Shown one piece after another: positions 25,171-33,493 of a DNA stretch of 64,000 bases. The stretch lies in NCBI GenBank assembly GCA_029213005.1, contig JARGPI010000003.1, forward strand, positions 186,001 through 250,000, written 5' to 3'. The translations under genes and the position numbers were made by a program. This stretch comes from Verrucomicrobiales bacterium (GTDB lineage Bacteria; Verrucomicrobiota; Verrucomicrobiia; Verrucomicrobiales; DEV007). The notes beneath the pieces were generated by a model. That model was not told the origin of the DNA. It saw only the letters and a program-made list of their open reading frames with translations, and did not search any database. How positions within the stretch are numbered: position 1 is the stretch's first letter; each line of letters opens with the position of its first letter.

Positions 25171-25479
25171 TTAAATTGCGGTGATCTCCAAACGGGTCAA
25201 GTGACGGCGATGTCCTTTGGTTTTGTGAAAACCTTTACGGCGCTTAAATTTAAAAGCGATCACCTTCTTATCACGAAACTGTTCTACTACCTTCGCTTTT
25301 ACGCTAGCTCCGTCGATGAACGGTGCACCAAAACTGATGCCGTCCCCGTTCCCGGAAGCCAACACTTCTTCGAAGGTGATTTCGTCTCCAACTTCTGCGT
25401 CAAGTTTCTCTACGTTGATGCGATCTCCTTTTTCAACGCGATACTGCTTACCGCCGGTTTTGATAACTGCGTATGCCAT
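25171..25479 (-). CDS. rplU: 50S ribosomal protein L21
   Basis: A 102-residue ribosomal protein: MAYAVIKTGGKQYRVEKGDRI at the start, KVIAFKFKRRKGFHKTKGHR and the C-terminal HLTRLEITAI are characteristic. The ATG at 25479 is fixed by the family start and by an AAGGAGG Shine-Dalgarno 8 nt upstream, one of very few strong ones in the window. That Shine-Dalgarno lies in a small hairpin, which suggests translational control. Cotranscribed with rpmA. Confidence 0.97.
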   Translation of the reverse strand: MAYAVIKTGGKQYRVEKGDRINVEKLDAEVGDEITFEEVLASGNGDGISFGAPFIDGASVKAKVVEQFRDKKVIAFKFKRRKGFHKTKGHRRHLTRLEITAI

Positions 25480-25487
25480 TTGTCTAA

Positions 25488-25502
25488 CCTCCTTAGTGGA
25501 GG
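25488..25502 (-). promoter_or_regulatory. Hairpin sequestering the rplU Shine-Dalgarno
   Basis: On the minus strand CCTCC-ACTAA-GGAGG forms a perfect 5-bp stem; the right arm is the Shine-Dalgarno of rplU, 8 nt before the ATG. Such occlusion is typical of translationally regulated ribosomal protein leaders, but no match to a known L21 leader motif is claimed. Confidence 0.5.
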
Positions 25503-25542
25503 GCGCGAAAGATTCCATTACAAAGGCAAAGCATCAAGCAAT

Positions 25543-25571
25543 TTTTTAAAAGGTTTTTGTATAGCGTTCAA
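25543..25571 (-). promoter_or_regulatory. Candidate sigma70-type promoter for rplU-rpmA
   Basis: On the minus strand TTGAAC (25571-25566), a 17-bp spacer, then TAAAAA (25548-25543). Transcription would start near 25536, giving a leader of about 57 nt that includes the Shine-Dalgarno hairpin. Consensus-only evidence. Confidence 0.35.
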
Positions 25572-25593
25572 AAATGCTACGTTTTAGACTCAT

Positions 25594-26706
25594 ATGATGG
25601 ATCGAACCGAAGCTTACCTCGTTATGAATCTACTGCCGGATGTCGGTCCGATCCGGTTAAAAAGTCTTTTGAACCACTTTGGATCGCCGGAAGCGGTTCT
25701 CACTGCCAACCGGGCTGATCTGGTCCGGGTTAAAGGCATCGGGCAGGAAATGGCGGAACGTTTTGTCGATTGGGAGAACGTTGTCGACCTTGAGGAGGAG
25801 AAAAGGCGCATGGCGGATCACGGCGTGACGGCTTTGACCTGGGAGTGCGAAAGTTATCCGGCAGCGCTGAAGGAAATCCACGATCCGCCTTTTTTACTTT
25901 ACATGCGGGGAATGATTAAGCCCTGCGATGCCCGCGCGATTGGAGTGGTTGGCTCACGGCGGACCACGCACTATGGGATCTCCAACGGGAAGAAACTGAG
26001 TTTTCAGCTCGCGGCTGCGGGGTTCACCATTATTTCCGGTCTCGCCAGAGGAATCGATACGATCGCTCACGAGGCGGCGCTGGCGGCAAATGGCCGGACC
26101 ATTGCGGTATTGGGATCGGGTGTCGGGAATGTTTACCCGCCGGAAAATAAAACTCTCGCGGATGAGATTGCGAAACACGGCGCGGTGCTGTCCGAATTTC
26201 CCGTCCATTATGTTCCCGACAAAAAGTCCTTTCCTCTGAGGAATCGTATTGTGGCGGGAATTTCACAGGGCCTTCTCGTGGTGGAGGCGCCGGGCCGGAG
26301 CGGGTCTCTGATTACGGCCAATCAGGCACTGGAGCAGGGGCGCCCCGTGTTCGCGATTCCGGGACCAATCGACCGCCCCACCTCGGTGGGATGTAACCGT
26401 CTCATTCAAGCCGGGGCCAAACTGGTTTGCGACGCAAAAGATGTCATCGAAGAGTTCGCTTATGGGCTCGCACCGGAACTGGACCTCGATTTTTCCGGCA
26501 CTGAAGCGGCGGATCAGAAATTGCTCAATCTACCGGAAAATGAGCAGAAAGTGATGCGCGCACTCGGTGTCGATGAACTGACCGTTGATCAGTTGATTGA
26601 GAGGTCAGGGCTGTCATTGCCGGTGGTTAACGGGGCTCTGCTTCAGCTCGAAATAAAAGGGTTTTTGAAACAGCTCCCCGGCAAATACTTCACAAAACTG
26701 ATTTGA
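25594..26706 (+). CDS. dprA: DNA processing protein DprA (Smf)
   Basis: A 370-residue protein that binds incoming single-stranded DNA and loads RecA during natural transformation. It has an N-terminal SAM/HhH-like segment (DLVRVKGIGQEMAERFVDW), a central Rossmann domain (about 95-300) with GVVGSRRTTHYG, ISGLARGIDTIAHEAAL, SLITANQALEQGRPVFAIPG and the conserved GCNRLIQAGAKLV, and a C-terminal winged-helix (DLI-type) domain (ELTVDQLIERSGLSLPVVN). Length is typical. No competence genes are adjacent. Confidence 0.95.
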   Translation: MMDRTEAYLVMNLLPDVGPIRLKSLLNHFGSPEAVLTANRADLVRVKGIGQEMAERFVDWENVVDLEEEKRRMADHGVTALTWECESYPAALKEIHDPPFLLYMRGMIKPCDARAIGVVGSRRTTHYGISNGKKLSFQLAAAGFTIISGLARGIDTIAHEAALAANGRTIAVLGSGVGNVYPPENKTLADEIAKHGAVLSEFPVHYVPDKKSFPLRNRIVAGISQGLLVVEAPGRSGSLITANQALEQGRPVFAIPGPIDRPTSVGCNRLIQAGAKLVCDAKDVIEEFAYGLAPELDLDFSGTEAADQKLLNLPENEQKVMRALGVDELTVDQLIERSGLSLPVVNGALLQLEIKGFLKQLPGKYFTKLI

Positions 26707-26731
26707 CGAACTGTCGAAACTAAGGAAATGA

Positions 26732-26759
26732 GGTTACTCGGTGACCTGCGAGAGTAACC
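26732..26759. other. Inverted repeat between dprA and topB
   Basis: GGTTACTC (26732-26739) and GAGTAACC (26752-26759) form a perfect 8-bp stem with a 12-nt loop, 25 bp after dprA and 41 bp before topB. There is no T-run, so it is not an intrinsic terminator on this evidence; an operator or RNA hairpin is possible. Confidence 0.35.
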
Positions 26760-26800
26760 GGCTCTTCACACCATAATTCTTACATTTCCTGTAAAGCACG

Positions 26801-29362
26801 ATGTCTAAAATCCTAATCATTGCGGAGAAACCAAGTGTCGCCACCGATTTATCAAAAGCGTTGGCCCCTAAGCTTGGAAAATTCTCCAAGAAGGGAAAAT
26901 CGCGTGATTCCCAACATTTTGAGAATGATTCGGCTTTGATCACATCGGCGGTCGGTCACCTTGTCGAATTGAAAATGCCGACGGGTCCCAACGGCAAGAA
27001 TTTGCCCTGGAAATTCGATGTTCTGCCGGCCATTCCGAAACAATTTGAACTCCAGCCGATCGAAAGGACGGAGGCCAGATTGAAGCACATTCTGGGTCTC
27101 GCGAAGAAGAAAGACGTGGATTTGATCGTAAATGCCTGTGATGCCGGGCGGGAGGGTGAATTGATCTTCCAATATATAATGGACATCGGTGAAATCGATA
27201 AGCCAGTGAAGCGACTTTGGATGCAATCAATGACCACTCAGGCGATTCAGCAGGCCTGGGATAAATTGAGGGATGGAGCCGAGATGCGCGACCTTTCCGA
27301 TGCTGCCAAGTGCCGTTCGGAATCAGACTGGCTCGTTGGTTTGAACTCCACCCGGGCGCTGACCTGTTTCCGTTCCCGTCATGGTGGGTTTAATATTACC
27401 GGTGCCGGGCGGGTTCAGACACCTACGCTTGCTATTTTGGCGAAGCGGGAGCGGGAAATTCGAGAGTTTGTCTCAGAGGATTACTGGGAAGTTCATGCTG
27501 ATTTTTCCGTTTCGAAAGGGGACTACGAAAGCCGCTGGGTTGATCTTTCGTGGAAAAAAGACGAGGAGAACAAGCACGCCAAAGCTGAGAGAATTTGGGA
27601 CCGGGCAAAAGCTGAAACCATTCATCTGCGCTGTCAGGGCAAAACCGGTTCGGTTACCGAGGAAAAGAAACCTCAGAAGCAAATTGCCCCTCAGCTTTAC
27701 GATTTGACCACCCTGCAGCGAGAGGCGCCATTCACCGCGCGAAATACGCTTGGCATCGCTCAGGCCCTCTACGAGCGCCACAAGATGATCACCTATCCGA
27801 GGACCGATTCACGGTACCTCCCGGAGGATTACATCAAAAATGTGATTGAAACCACTCAGCAGCTCGCCAGTTCGGGGCTGGAAGTGGCGAAGTGGGCAGA
27901 GGATTCGCTGAAAAACAACCGGATCCAGTTTCAGAAACGGATTTTTAACAACGCCAAGGTATCGGATCACTTTGCGATTATCCCGACAGGCCGGGTGGTA
28001 AAATTGGCCAAAGAGCAGGAGCAGAAAGTCTACGATCTGATCGTGAAGCGCTTTATCGCGGTCTTTTTCCCGCACGCTGAATTTGAAGTGACCAAGCGGA
28101 TCACAGCGATCGATCATGGCTCTGAAACCGATCATTTCCGCACTGACGGTAAAATTCTCGTCGTTCCCGGATGGCTGTCCGTATACGGAAGACGACCCGG
28201 GGTTGCCGCCGGCAAAGACGATCTGGTGGCCGTGACTGAAGGCGAAAAGGCTAACGCGGTCGATGTTCGTCTCGAAGATAAGCAGACCAATCCACCTGCC
28301 AGGTATACGGAATCAACTCTTCTTGCGGCGATGGAAGGTGCCGGCAAGCTGCTCGATGATGACGAGCTTCGCGAAGCAATGTCTGAGCGGGGGCTGGGAA
28401 CACCGGCGACCCGGGCGGCGATTATCGAGCGCATTATCCAGCAGGAATATGTGGTTCGCGATGGTCGGGATCTGATCGTTTCCGGAAAAGGTCTGCGGTT
28501 AATTGAATTGCTTGAAGATATGAAGATCAAGCCGCTGACCTCGCCATCGATGACCGGGGAATGGGAGGCGAAACTTCACCAAATGGAGAAGGGCGAACTG
28601 AGCCGCGATGTTTTCATGCGTGAAATTGCCGGGTTTACCGAGGATGTTGTTCTCAAAGCTCGCAATCACTACACCGAGGCGGTTAATCGCTCATTCCCGG
28701 ATCTCGATTGCGTGTGCCCGCAGTGCGGCGCGCCTAAACTGAAGACCACCGACGCCACTTACGAATGTTACAATTTGCCGGCGAAAGAGTGTGATTTCCG
28801 GATCTCCAAATACCTGGCGGGACGACGTCTGTCCGAGGAAGAGGCCAAACAGTTGTTCACCACAAAGTTTCTCGAAGAGCGCGACGGGTTTGTATCCCGG
28901 TTTAATGCGCCGTTCTCAGCGGCCGTGGAACTTATCCAGCCGGTGTCGAAGACCGGGAAGAAGGGCAAATTCAAGACCAATTTTGTGTTCGATCAGGACG
29001 AACCGGAGTCGGCTGACGATTTGAGTGATGATGATATCATCGCCAATATCACCCTTGCGAGTGGTGAAAGCGCCAACGTCTACGAAACCGAAAAATCCTT
29101 CATGGTTCCCGATTTTAAGCCAAAGGACTCTCCGGACGGCTTCCGTCTCGGCAAGACGATTCTCCAGAAGGAATTATCCAAAGACGACGTGGTTCCTTTG
29201 TTCATAAAAGGCAAAACTGAATTGTTACCCGGCTTCATTTCCCGGAAAACGAAACGACCGTTCTCCGCTCATTTGACTTTGGACTTTGAGACCGGAAAGA
29301 TCGGATTCGAGTTTGCCCCGCGTAAAAAAGCGGCCACGAAAAAGAAGGCAGCGGACAGTTAG
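26801..29362 (+). CDS. topB: DNA topoisomerase III
   Basis: An 853-residue type IA topoisomerase that passes single strands to decatenate and resolve recombination intermediates. It has an N-terminal TOPRIM domain ([31 protein letters not shown]), the catalytic tyrosine Y332 in [12 protein letters not shown], a zinc-finger-like segment near residue 636 ([19 protein letters not shown]), and a C-terminal repeat ([28 protein letters not shown]) followed by a Lys/Ala tail. About 200 residues longer than E. coli TopB because of the C-terminal modules. It stands alone after dprA. Confidence 0.95.
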   Translation: MSKILIIAEKPSVATDLSKALAPKLGKFSKKGKSRDSQHFENDSALITSAVGHLVELKMPTGPNGKNLPWKFDVLPAIPKQFELQPIERTEARLKHILGLAKKKDVDLIVNACDAGREGELIFQYIMDIGEIDKPVKRLWMQSMTTQAIQQAWDKLRDGAEMRDLSDAAKCRSESDWLVGLNSTRALTCFRSRHGGFNITGAGRVQTPTLAILAKREREIREFVSEDYWEVHADFSVSKGDYESRWVDLSWKKDEENKHAKAERIWDRAKAETIHLRCQGKTGSVTEEKKPQKQIAPQLYDLTTLQREAPFTARNTLGIAQALYERHKMITYPRTDSRYLPEDYIKNVIETTQQLASSGLEVAKWAEDSLKNNRIQFQKRIFNNAKVSDHFAIIPTGRVVKLAKEQEQKVYDLIVKRFIAVFFPHAEFEVTKRITAIDHGSETDHFRTDGKILVVPGWLSVYGRRPGVAAGKDDLVAVTEGEKANAVDVRLEDKQTNPPARYTESTLLAAMEGAGKLLDDDELREAMSERGLGTPATRAAIIERIIQQEYVVRDGRDLIVSGKGLRLIELLEDMKIKPLTSPSMTGEWEAKLHQMEKGELSRDVFMREIAGFTEDVVLKARNHYTEAVNRSFPDLDCVCPQCGAPKLKTTDATYECYNLPAKECDFRISKYLAGRRLSEEEAKQLFTTKFLEERDGFVSRFNAPFSAAVELIQPVSKTGKKGKFKTNFVFDQDEPESADDLSDDDIIANITLASGESANVYETEKSFMVPDFKPKDSPDGFRLGKTILQKELSKDDVVPLFIKGKTELLPGFISRKTKRPFSAHLTLDFETGKIGFEFAPRKKAATKKKAADS

Positions 29363-29384
29363 ACCGCGCCCGGGAACGGGTTCT

Positions 29385-29834
29385 CTAGGACAGGATTATC
29401 TTGTTTTCCGGGACCCGAATTTGGATTTCTGAACCGTAGTTGAGTTCCCGAATGAAACTTTCGAGGAGTAGTTCGAGCAGTCCCGCGGGCTGGTGGTGAG
29501 CTGGCTTGGTCTCGGGGTGCGGGTAGTAGATGAGTCCTCTGGTCCAGGCTGCGTCTGAAGTGAGCCGGGCTTCAATTTTTACGAAGGAAAAGTCCTCGGG
29601 CGGTTCAGTGGGGTGCCACGCAACGTCTTGAAAGACCACATCGGCGCTTATGATTTTATAGTCGCGAGGGGCAATCGATACGTTGACCGTTGCGGGGTGA
29701 AATTGACTCAGATCGAGCCCAAGTTTCCTTAATACCGGGGTCTGCATCGCCAGAGATCCACCGGGGAAAAGTGGGTTTAGATTTTTGCCCGATGCAACCT
29801 GATGTCCTTTTACAACCTGTCCCTCTAAAATCAT
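29385..29834 (-). CDS. Conserved hypothetical protein, possibly RibK-like barrel
   Basis: A 149-residue soluble protein. EGQVVKGHQVASGKN near the start and LGLDLSQFHPATVNVSIAP in the middle distantly recall the CTP-dependent riboflavin kinase (DUF120) barrel, where GxVxSG and PGTLNV are conserved; this is a resemblance only. The start at 29834 follows the upstream stop by one base (TGAGATG), so the two are coupled; in-frame starts further upstream would overlap the neighbour. It is the last gene of a minus-strand operon. Confidence 0.5.
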   Translation of the reverse strand: MILEGQVVKGHQVASGKNLNPLFPGGSLAMQTPVLRKLGLDLSQFHPATVNVSIAPRDYKIISADVVFQDVAWHPTEPPEDFSFVKIEARLTSDAAWTRGLIYYPHPETKPAHHQPAGLLELLLESFIRELNYGSEIQIRVPENKIILS

Positions 29835-29835
29835 C

Positions 29836-30060
29836 TCAGGACTTTCGGTTGTCCGGTGTTTCATCGTCAGGCCGGAAAGGGTTTTCTCTGGGTTCACTGC
29901 TCGCCCAGCGGAAAATGGCGTTTGAAACCTGGTTTAGTTTATTCGTCAATCGGGCCCACTTTTTTTCGGATCGGGCACACGGAACGCAGTATCCGTTGTG
30001 AAGTTCGGCAGTGATTGAGAGGATCGTCGCTCCACACTTTTTACAAGGTTTTTGACTCAT
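29836..30060 (-). CDS. Small zinc-ribbon protein
   Basis: A 74-residue protein beginning MSQKPCKKCGATIL with a second pair in GYCVPCARSEKKW, a Cys4 zinc ribbon near the N-terminus, and a polar, proline-rich C-terminus (NPFRPDDETPD). The ATG at 30060 is preferred because it directly precedes the zinc site. It is coupled to the next gene (1-bp gap) and 71 bp after another zinc-ribbon gene. No function is assigned. Confidence 0.55.
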   Translation of the reverse strand: MSQKPCKKCGATILSITAELHNGYCVPCARSEKKWARLTNKLNQVSNAIFRWASSEPRENPFRPDDETPDNRKS

Positions 30061-30131
30061 AAATGTAAAAACTACACAAAGGAAACTAGGCGCAAAGTTG
30101 CCGATTGTCGACAAAAGATGGACTCGTCGAT

Positions 30132-30350
30132 TTACTTCGAAGAGTCCCGATCTCTAAGCCACTGCCGGAAATCAAATGAATCCGGCGCGCCCGAGTCGCT
30201 GTCCTCCACCACGAGATCCCAGCGGTCGTTACAACCCCGACAGCGGTAGGCGATATAATCTCCCACCTGCCATCCTTCCTCTGGGGGATAACTTATCAAA
30301 TGAGCGTCCTGCCCGCAATCGACACAGGTGATTTTTTCGGGAATATTCAT
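30132..30350 (-). CDS. Small zinc-ribbon protein
   Basis: A 72-residue protein with cysteine pairs CVDCG (near residue 9) and CRGCN (near residue 37), the usual arrangement for a zinc ribbon, and an acidic C-terminus (DSFDFRQWLRDRD). It follows the phosphoesterase gene by 10 bp. The AGGAG directly abuts the ATG, too close to be a normal Shine-Dalgarno, so initiation may depend on coupling. Function is unknown. Confidence 0.55.
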   Translation of the reverse strand: MNIPEKITCVDCGQDAHLISYPPEEGWQVGDYIAYRCRGCNDRWDLVVEDSDSGAPDSFDFRQWLRDRDSSK

Positions 30351-30360
30351 CTCCTGTTCA

Positions 30361-30864
30361 TCAACTATTCATCTGCCACTCAATGTGAGAGAAAGAGTTA
30401 TCTTTTGTTTCCCAGACGCCGAAGGAAGGAGACCCTAACCGACCCATCAATTCGCCGGGATTGGCCCAAAGTGTATCTTCGACACGATGAATGTATTTCA
30501 AATGATCGTGTCCGGTAAAAACGGCATCGTAGGCCCGGCTCTGAGCGAGGCGTCGTCCGATTTCCGGGTAATGGTGAAGTGCGACCTTGCGCCCGTCGAC
30601 TTTCAATTCGGCGAGTGGAGAATGTAGGGTCACCTGCGGGTATTTATCCGCGATCTTGCTGAGGAGAAAAGGATCGCCATCGTTGTTGCCGAAGACGGCG
30701 TCGATCGGTCCTGAATATCCCTCCGCCAGGGCGTCGAGAGAAAATGGTGCGCAAAAATCGCCGAGGAAAAAGAGTCTTTCCGCGCCGATTTTTGCGACCC
30801 ATTTCAGGGCCCAGGCAATGTGATCGAGTCTGTCGTGACTGTCGCTGAGAACGGCTACTTTCAT
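30361..30864 (-). CDS. Metallophosphoesterase, YfcE/MJ0936 family
   Basis: A 167-residue dinuclear-metal phosphodiesterase. Metal ligands are visible in VLSDSHDRLDHI (Asp8, His10), GDFCAP, VFGNNDGD, ALHHYPE and FTGHDHLKYIH. Homologues hydrolyse simple phosphodiesters or cyclic nucleotides; the natural substrate is unknown. It lies 7 bp downstream of crcB in the same operon. Confidence 0.88.
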   Translation of the reverse strand: MKVAVLSDSHDRLDHIAWALKWVAKIGAERLFFLGDFCAPFSLDALAEGYSGPIDAVFGNNDGDPFLLSKIADKYPQVTLHSPLAELKVDGRKVALHHYPEIGRRLAQSRAYDAVFTGHDHLKYIHRVEDTLWANPGELMGRLGSPSFGVWETKDNSFSHIEWQMNS

Positions 30865-30871
30865 ATAAATA

Positions 30872-31255
30872 CTATCGGGTCATAGTGGCGAGGCTATATC
30901 CTCCCCAAACTCCGGCTATTCCAATGACGACGCTAAGGCCAATGTTTAACATAGCCATTCCAAATTGATCGCTTTTTAATAGTTCCAATGTGTTCCAACT
31001 GAAAGTGGAAAAGGTGGTAAAGCTGCCGAGAAACCCGGTGAAGACCAAATGCCTGATGTGTTCGGACATCCAGTTCCGGTTTTCCCCGAGCCCGACGAGG
31101 TAGCCGAAGATGAGGCAGCCCAGAATATTGACGGCAAAGATCCCGAGAGGGAAACTGTGGTTGGTGCCCCTGAATCGGTCGATCCAGCTCACGAAACCCC
31201 ATCGACATAAGGCTCCGCAGCATCCTGCCAAAGCTATGAGAAGAGCCGCCTTCAT
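30872..31255 (-). CDS. crcB: Fluoride ion channel CrcB (Fluc)
   Basis: A 127-residue four-helix channel that exports fluoride as a dual-topology dimer. Conserved segments are ALAGCCGALCRWGF, FPLGIFAVNILGCLIFGYLVG and GFLGSFTTFSTFSWNTLEL, the last carrying the phenylalanine/threonine track. A single gene, so a homodimer. It follows the M29 peptidase gene by 7 bp; no fluoride riboswitch was seen upstream of the operon. Confidence 0.94.
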   Translation of the reverse strand: MKAALLIALAGCCGALCRWGFVSWIDRFRGTNHSFPLGIFAVNILGCLIFGYLVGLGENRNWMSEHIRHLVFTGFLGSFTTFSTFSWNTLELLKSDQFGMAMLNIGLSVVIGIAGVWGGYSLATMTR

Positions 31256-31262
31256 CGGGAAT

Positions 31263-32360
31263 TTAGTAATTCAACGATTTCAGGTCTTCGGGAAGAAACT
31301 GGCCGTCCTTGCGAATCAGTTCGCCATCGAAATAGATTTCGCCACCGCCATATTCCGGACGCTGAATATTGACGAGGTCCCAGTGCACCGCGCTGCGATT
31401 GGTGTTGTCCGCCACTTCGTAGGCCTGACCGGGGGTGAAATGGAAGCTTCCCGCGATTTTTTCATCGAAGAGGATGTCCCGCATCGGTTCCATCACCTCG
31501 GGGTTGAAGCCGATCGCAAATTCCCCGATGAAGCGCGCTCCGTCGTCGGTATCGAGAATTTGATTCAATGCGTCGGTGTTGTTGGCCGTCGCTTTGATGA
31601 TTTTGCCGTCTTTGAATTCGAACTTCACGTTGTCGAATGACGTTCCCTGATAAATCGAAGGAGCATTGTAGCTGATGTGCCCTTGCACCGAATCTTTCAC
31701 CGGCGCGGTGAAGCACTCGCCATCGGGGATATTGAAATTTCCTCCGCAGGCGACTCCCGGAATGCCGGCGATACTGAACTTCAGGTCGGTCCCTTCGCCA
31801 ATGATGTGAACGTCGTTTGCTTCCGTCATTCGCTTCTCAAGAGCGGACATGCCGTCCTGAAGTTTGCTGTAATCGAGCAGACAGACTCTGAAGTAAAAGT
31901 CTTCAAACGCTTCCGTCGACATCCCCGCACTCTGGGCCATGGCATCGGAAGGCCAGCGCAGGACGCACCAGCGGGTGTTGTTTACCCGTTCGTTCATCAA
32001 GGGGCGGGTCATTTCGGCCGCGAGCTGACGTTTTTCCGAGGGGACATCCGCAAATTCGTTGCTGTTCATCCCGCCTCGCACCGCGATGTAACAATCGACC
32101 TTCTTCATCTGATACATTCCGACGTCGGTGATCGTTTCGAACTGCTTTGCCGTGGCACCCATCTGCATTTCACGGGACAGTTTCAGACTGTGGATATTGA
32201 TGTAGGGAATACCACCGGCGGCTCTCACTTCGCGGATCAGTGAGATGCCGATTTCGGGTGGGACATCAAAGAGTTCGATGAGAACGCCTTCGCCCTCTTT
32301 AACGGCGGTTGAATAGCCCACCAGTTGTTTGGAAAGTTGATCGATACGAGGATCATGCAT
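31263..32360 (-). CDS. Aminopeptidase, M29 family
   Basis: A 365-residue metallopeptidase of the AmpS/PepS (thermophilic aminopeptidase) family. The C-terminal half carries metal-site candidates in GGNFNIPDGECFTAPVKDS, GARFIGEFAIGFNP, SFHFTPGQAYE and SAVHWDLVNI, in the order of M29 ligands. The ATG at 32360 gives the family N-terminus (MHDPRIDQLSKQLV); the longer frame is implausible. It heads a six-gene minus-strand operon and diverges from the RfaE2-PurN gene. Confidence 0.85.
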   Translation of the reverse strand: MHDPRIDQLSKQLVGYSTAVKEGEGVLIELFDVPPEIGISLIREVRAAGGIPYINIHSLKLSREMQMGATAKQFETITDVGMYQMKKVDCYIAVRGGMNSNEFADVPSEKRQLAAEMTRPLMNERVNNTRWCVLRWPSDAMAQSAGMSTEAFEDFYFRVCLLDYSKLQDGMSALEKRMTEANDVHIIGEGTDLKFSIAGIPGVACGGNFNIPDGECFTAPVKDSVQGHISYNAPSIYQGTSFDNVKFEFKDGKIIKATANNTDALNQILDTDDGARFIGEFAIGFNPEVMEPMRDILFDEKIAGSFHFTPGQAYEVADNTNRSAVHWDLVNIQRPEYGGGEIYFDGELIRKDGQFLPEDLKSLNY

Positions 32361-32422
32361 AGCGACATGGTAGTTGATTTCCGGTTTGTGAAAACACGAA
32401 ATTGAAGGATAGGTTCGATTCG

Positions 32423-33493
32423 ATGGCTGACGATTACATTTCGACCCTGGAAGAGGTCGCGCAGTGGCGTGATGAACTCGAAGCGGAGTCAAAAAAGCTG
32501 GTTCTCACCAACGGTTGTTTTGATTTGCTGCATGCCGGGCATGTCCGTTATCTGAAGGAAGCGCGCTCCCTCGGTGATGCTCTGGTCGTGGCAATCAATT
32601 CCGATCAATCCGTCGCCGAATTGAAAGGGCCGAACCGTCCGGTTTATCCTGAGGGTGACCGGGCTGAGATTCTCTGTGCGCTGGAGTGCGTCGATCGGGT
32701 CGTGGTCTTTGGTGAAAAGCGGGCGACTCACACCATTGAGACGATCCGCCCTCACATTTACACCAAGGGAGGGGACTACACGCCCGACAATCTGATCGAT
32801 GAGGAAAAAGCGTTATTGGACCGCCTCGGGATCGAAATTCAGATTCTGTCACTCGTTCCGGGACGTTCGACCAGTGCCACTCTCGCAAAAAGCTCACCCG
32901 CATCTTCGGTTCCCCGGATCGGGATTCTGGGGTCGGGGACCGGGACTAATTCCCGTGCTATCATCGAAGCGGTGCAGGCTGGTGATTTCGAAGCTGAGAT
33001 TGGTATCGTCATCTCCGACGTGAAAGATTCAGGGGTGTTGGAATTCGCAAAAGAGGCCGGAGTCCCCTCAATTTTTGTCGAGCCGGGAACGGAAAAAGCG
33101 GGGCGCCTCTCCGATGCGGCCTGTAAGGAGATCACGGATAAATTGAAGTCAGCCCGCGTCGATTTGATTGCGCTTTGCGGGTTTATGAGAATCGTGCGGG
33201 ATCCGATTCTGTCGACCTTTGAGGGGAAAGTGATCAATATTCACCCCTCGCTCCTGCCACAGTTTCCCGGTCGAAATGCCTGTCAGCAGGCGATCGATGC
33301 CGGCGCGACCGAGACGGGCTGCACGATTCACTGGGTCGACTCGGGAATCGACACCGGAGAAATCATCAGGCAAGCGAAGGTGCCCGTTTTGCCGGGCGAT
33401 ACGGCGGAACAATTGCAGCAACGCATCAACGAAGCGGAGATCCGGCTTTATCCGGAAGTGGTCGGAGAACTTCTCAAGAAAACGATCAGTTAA
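32423..33493 (+). CDS. purN: Fusion of heptose-1-phosphate adenylyltransferase-like (RfaE2) and GAR formyltransferase (PurN) domains
   Basis: A 356-residue two-domain protein. Residues about 25-155 match the HldE C-terminal nucleotidyltransferase: LTNGCFDLLHAGHVRYL with HAGH at 37-40, and the end motif PGRSTSA. Residues 164-356 match PurN: RIGILGSGTGTNS, NIHPSLLPQFPG with Asn272 and His274, and WVDSGIDTGEII with Asp310, so the catalytic triad of glycinamide ribonucleotide formyltransferase is intact. One enzyme makes ADP-heptose precursors for LPS, the other the purine ring, so the fusion joins unrelated pathways. There is no stop or frameshift between domains. The ATG at 32423 is chosen over an upstream TTG. 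Confidence 0.9.
   Translation: MADDYISTLEEVAQWRDELEAESKKLVLTNGCFDLLHAGHVRYLKEARSLGDALVVAINSDQSVAELKGPNRPVYPEGDRAEILCALECVDRVVVFGEKRATHTIETIRPHIYTKGGDYTPDNLIDEEKALLDRLGIEIQILSLVPGRSTSATLAKSSPASSVPRIGILGSGTGTNSRAIIEAVQAGDFEAEIGIVISDVKDSGVLEFAKEAGVPSIFVEPGTEKAGRLSDAACKEITDKLKSARVDLIALCGFMRIVRDPILSTFEGKVINIHPSLLPQFPGRNACQQAIDAGATETGCTIHWVDSGIDTGEIIRQAKVPVLPGDTAEQLQQRINEAEIRLYPEVVGELLKKTIS

Noticed and set aside
31677..32243. Plus-strand frame of 188 codons opposite the M29 peptidase
   Set aside because: Shadow of a conserved gene, no start signal, no recognisable domain.
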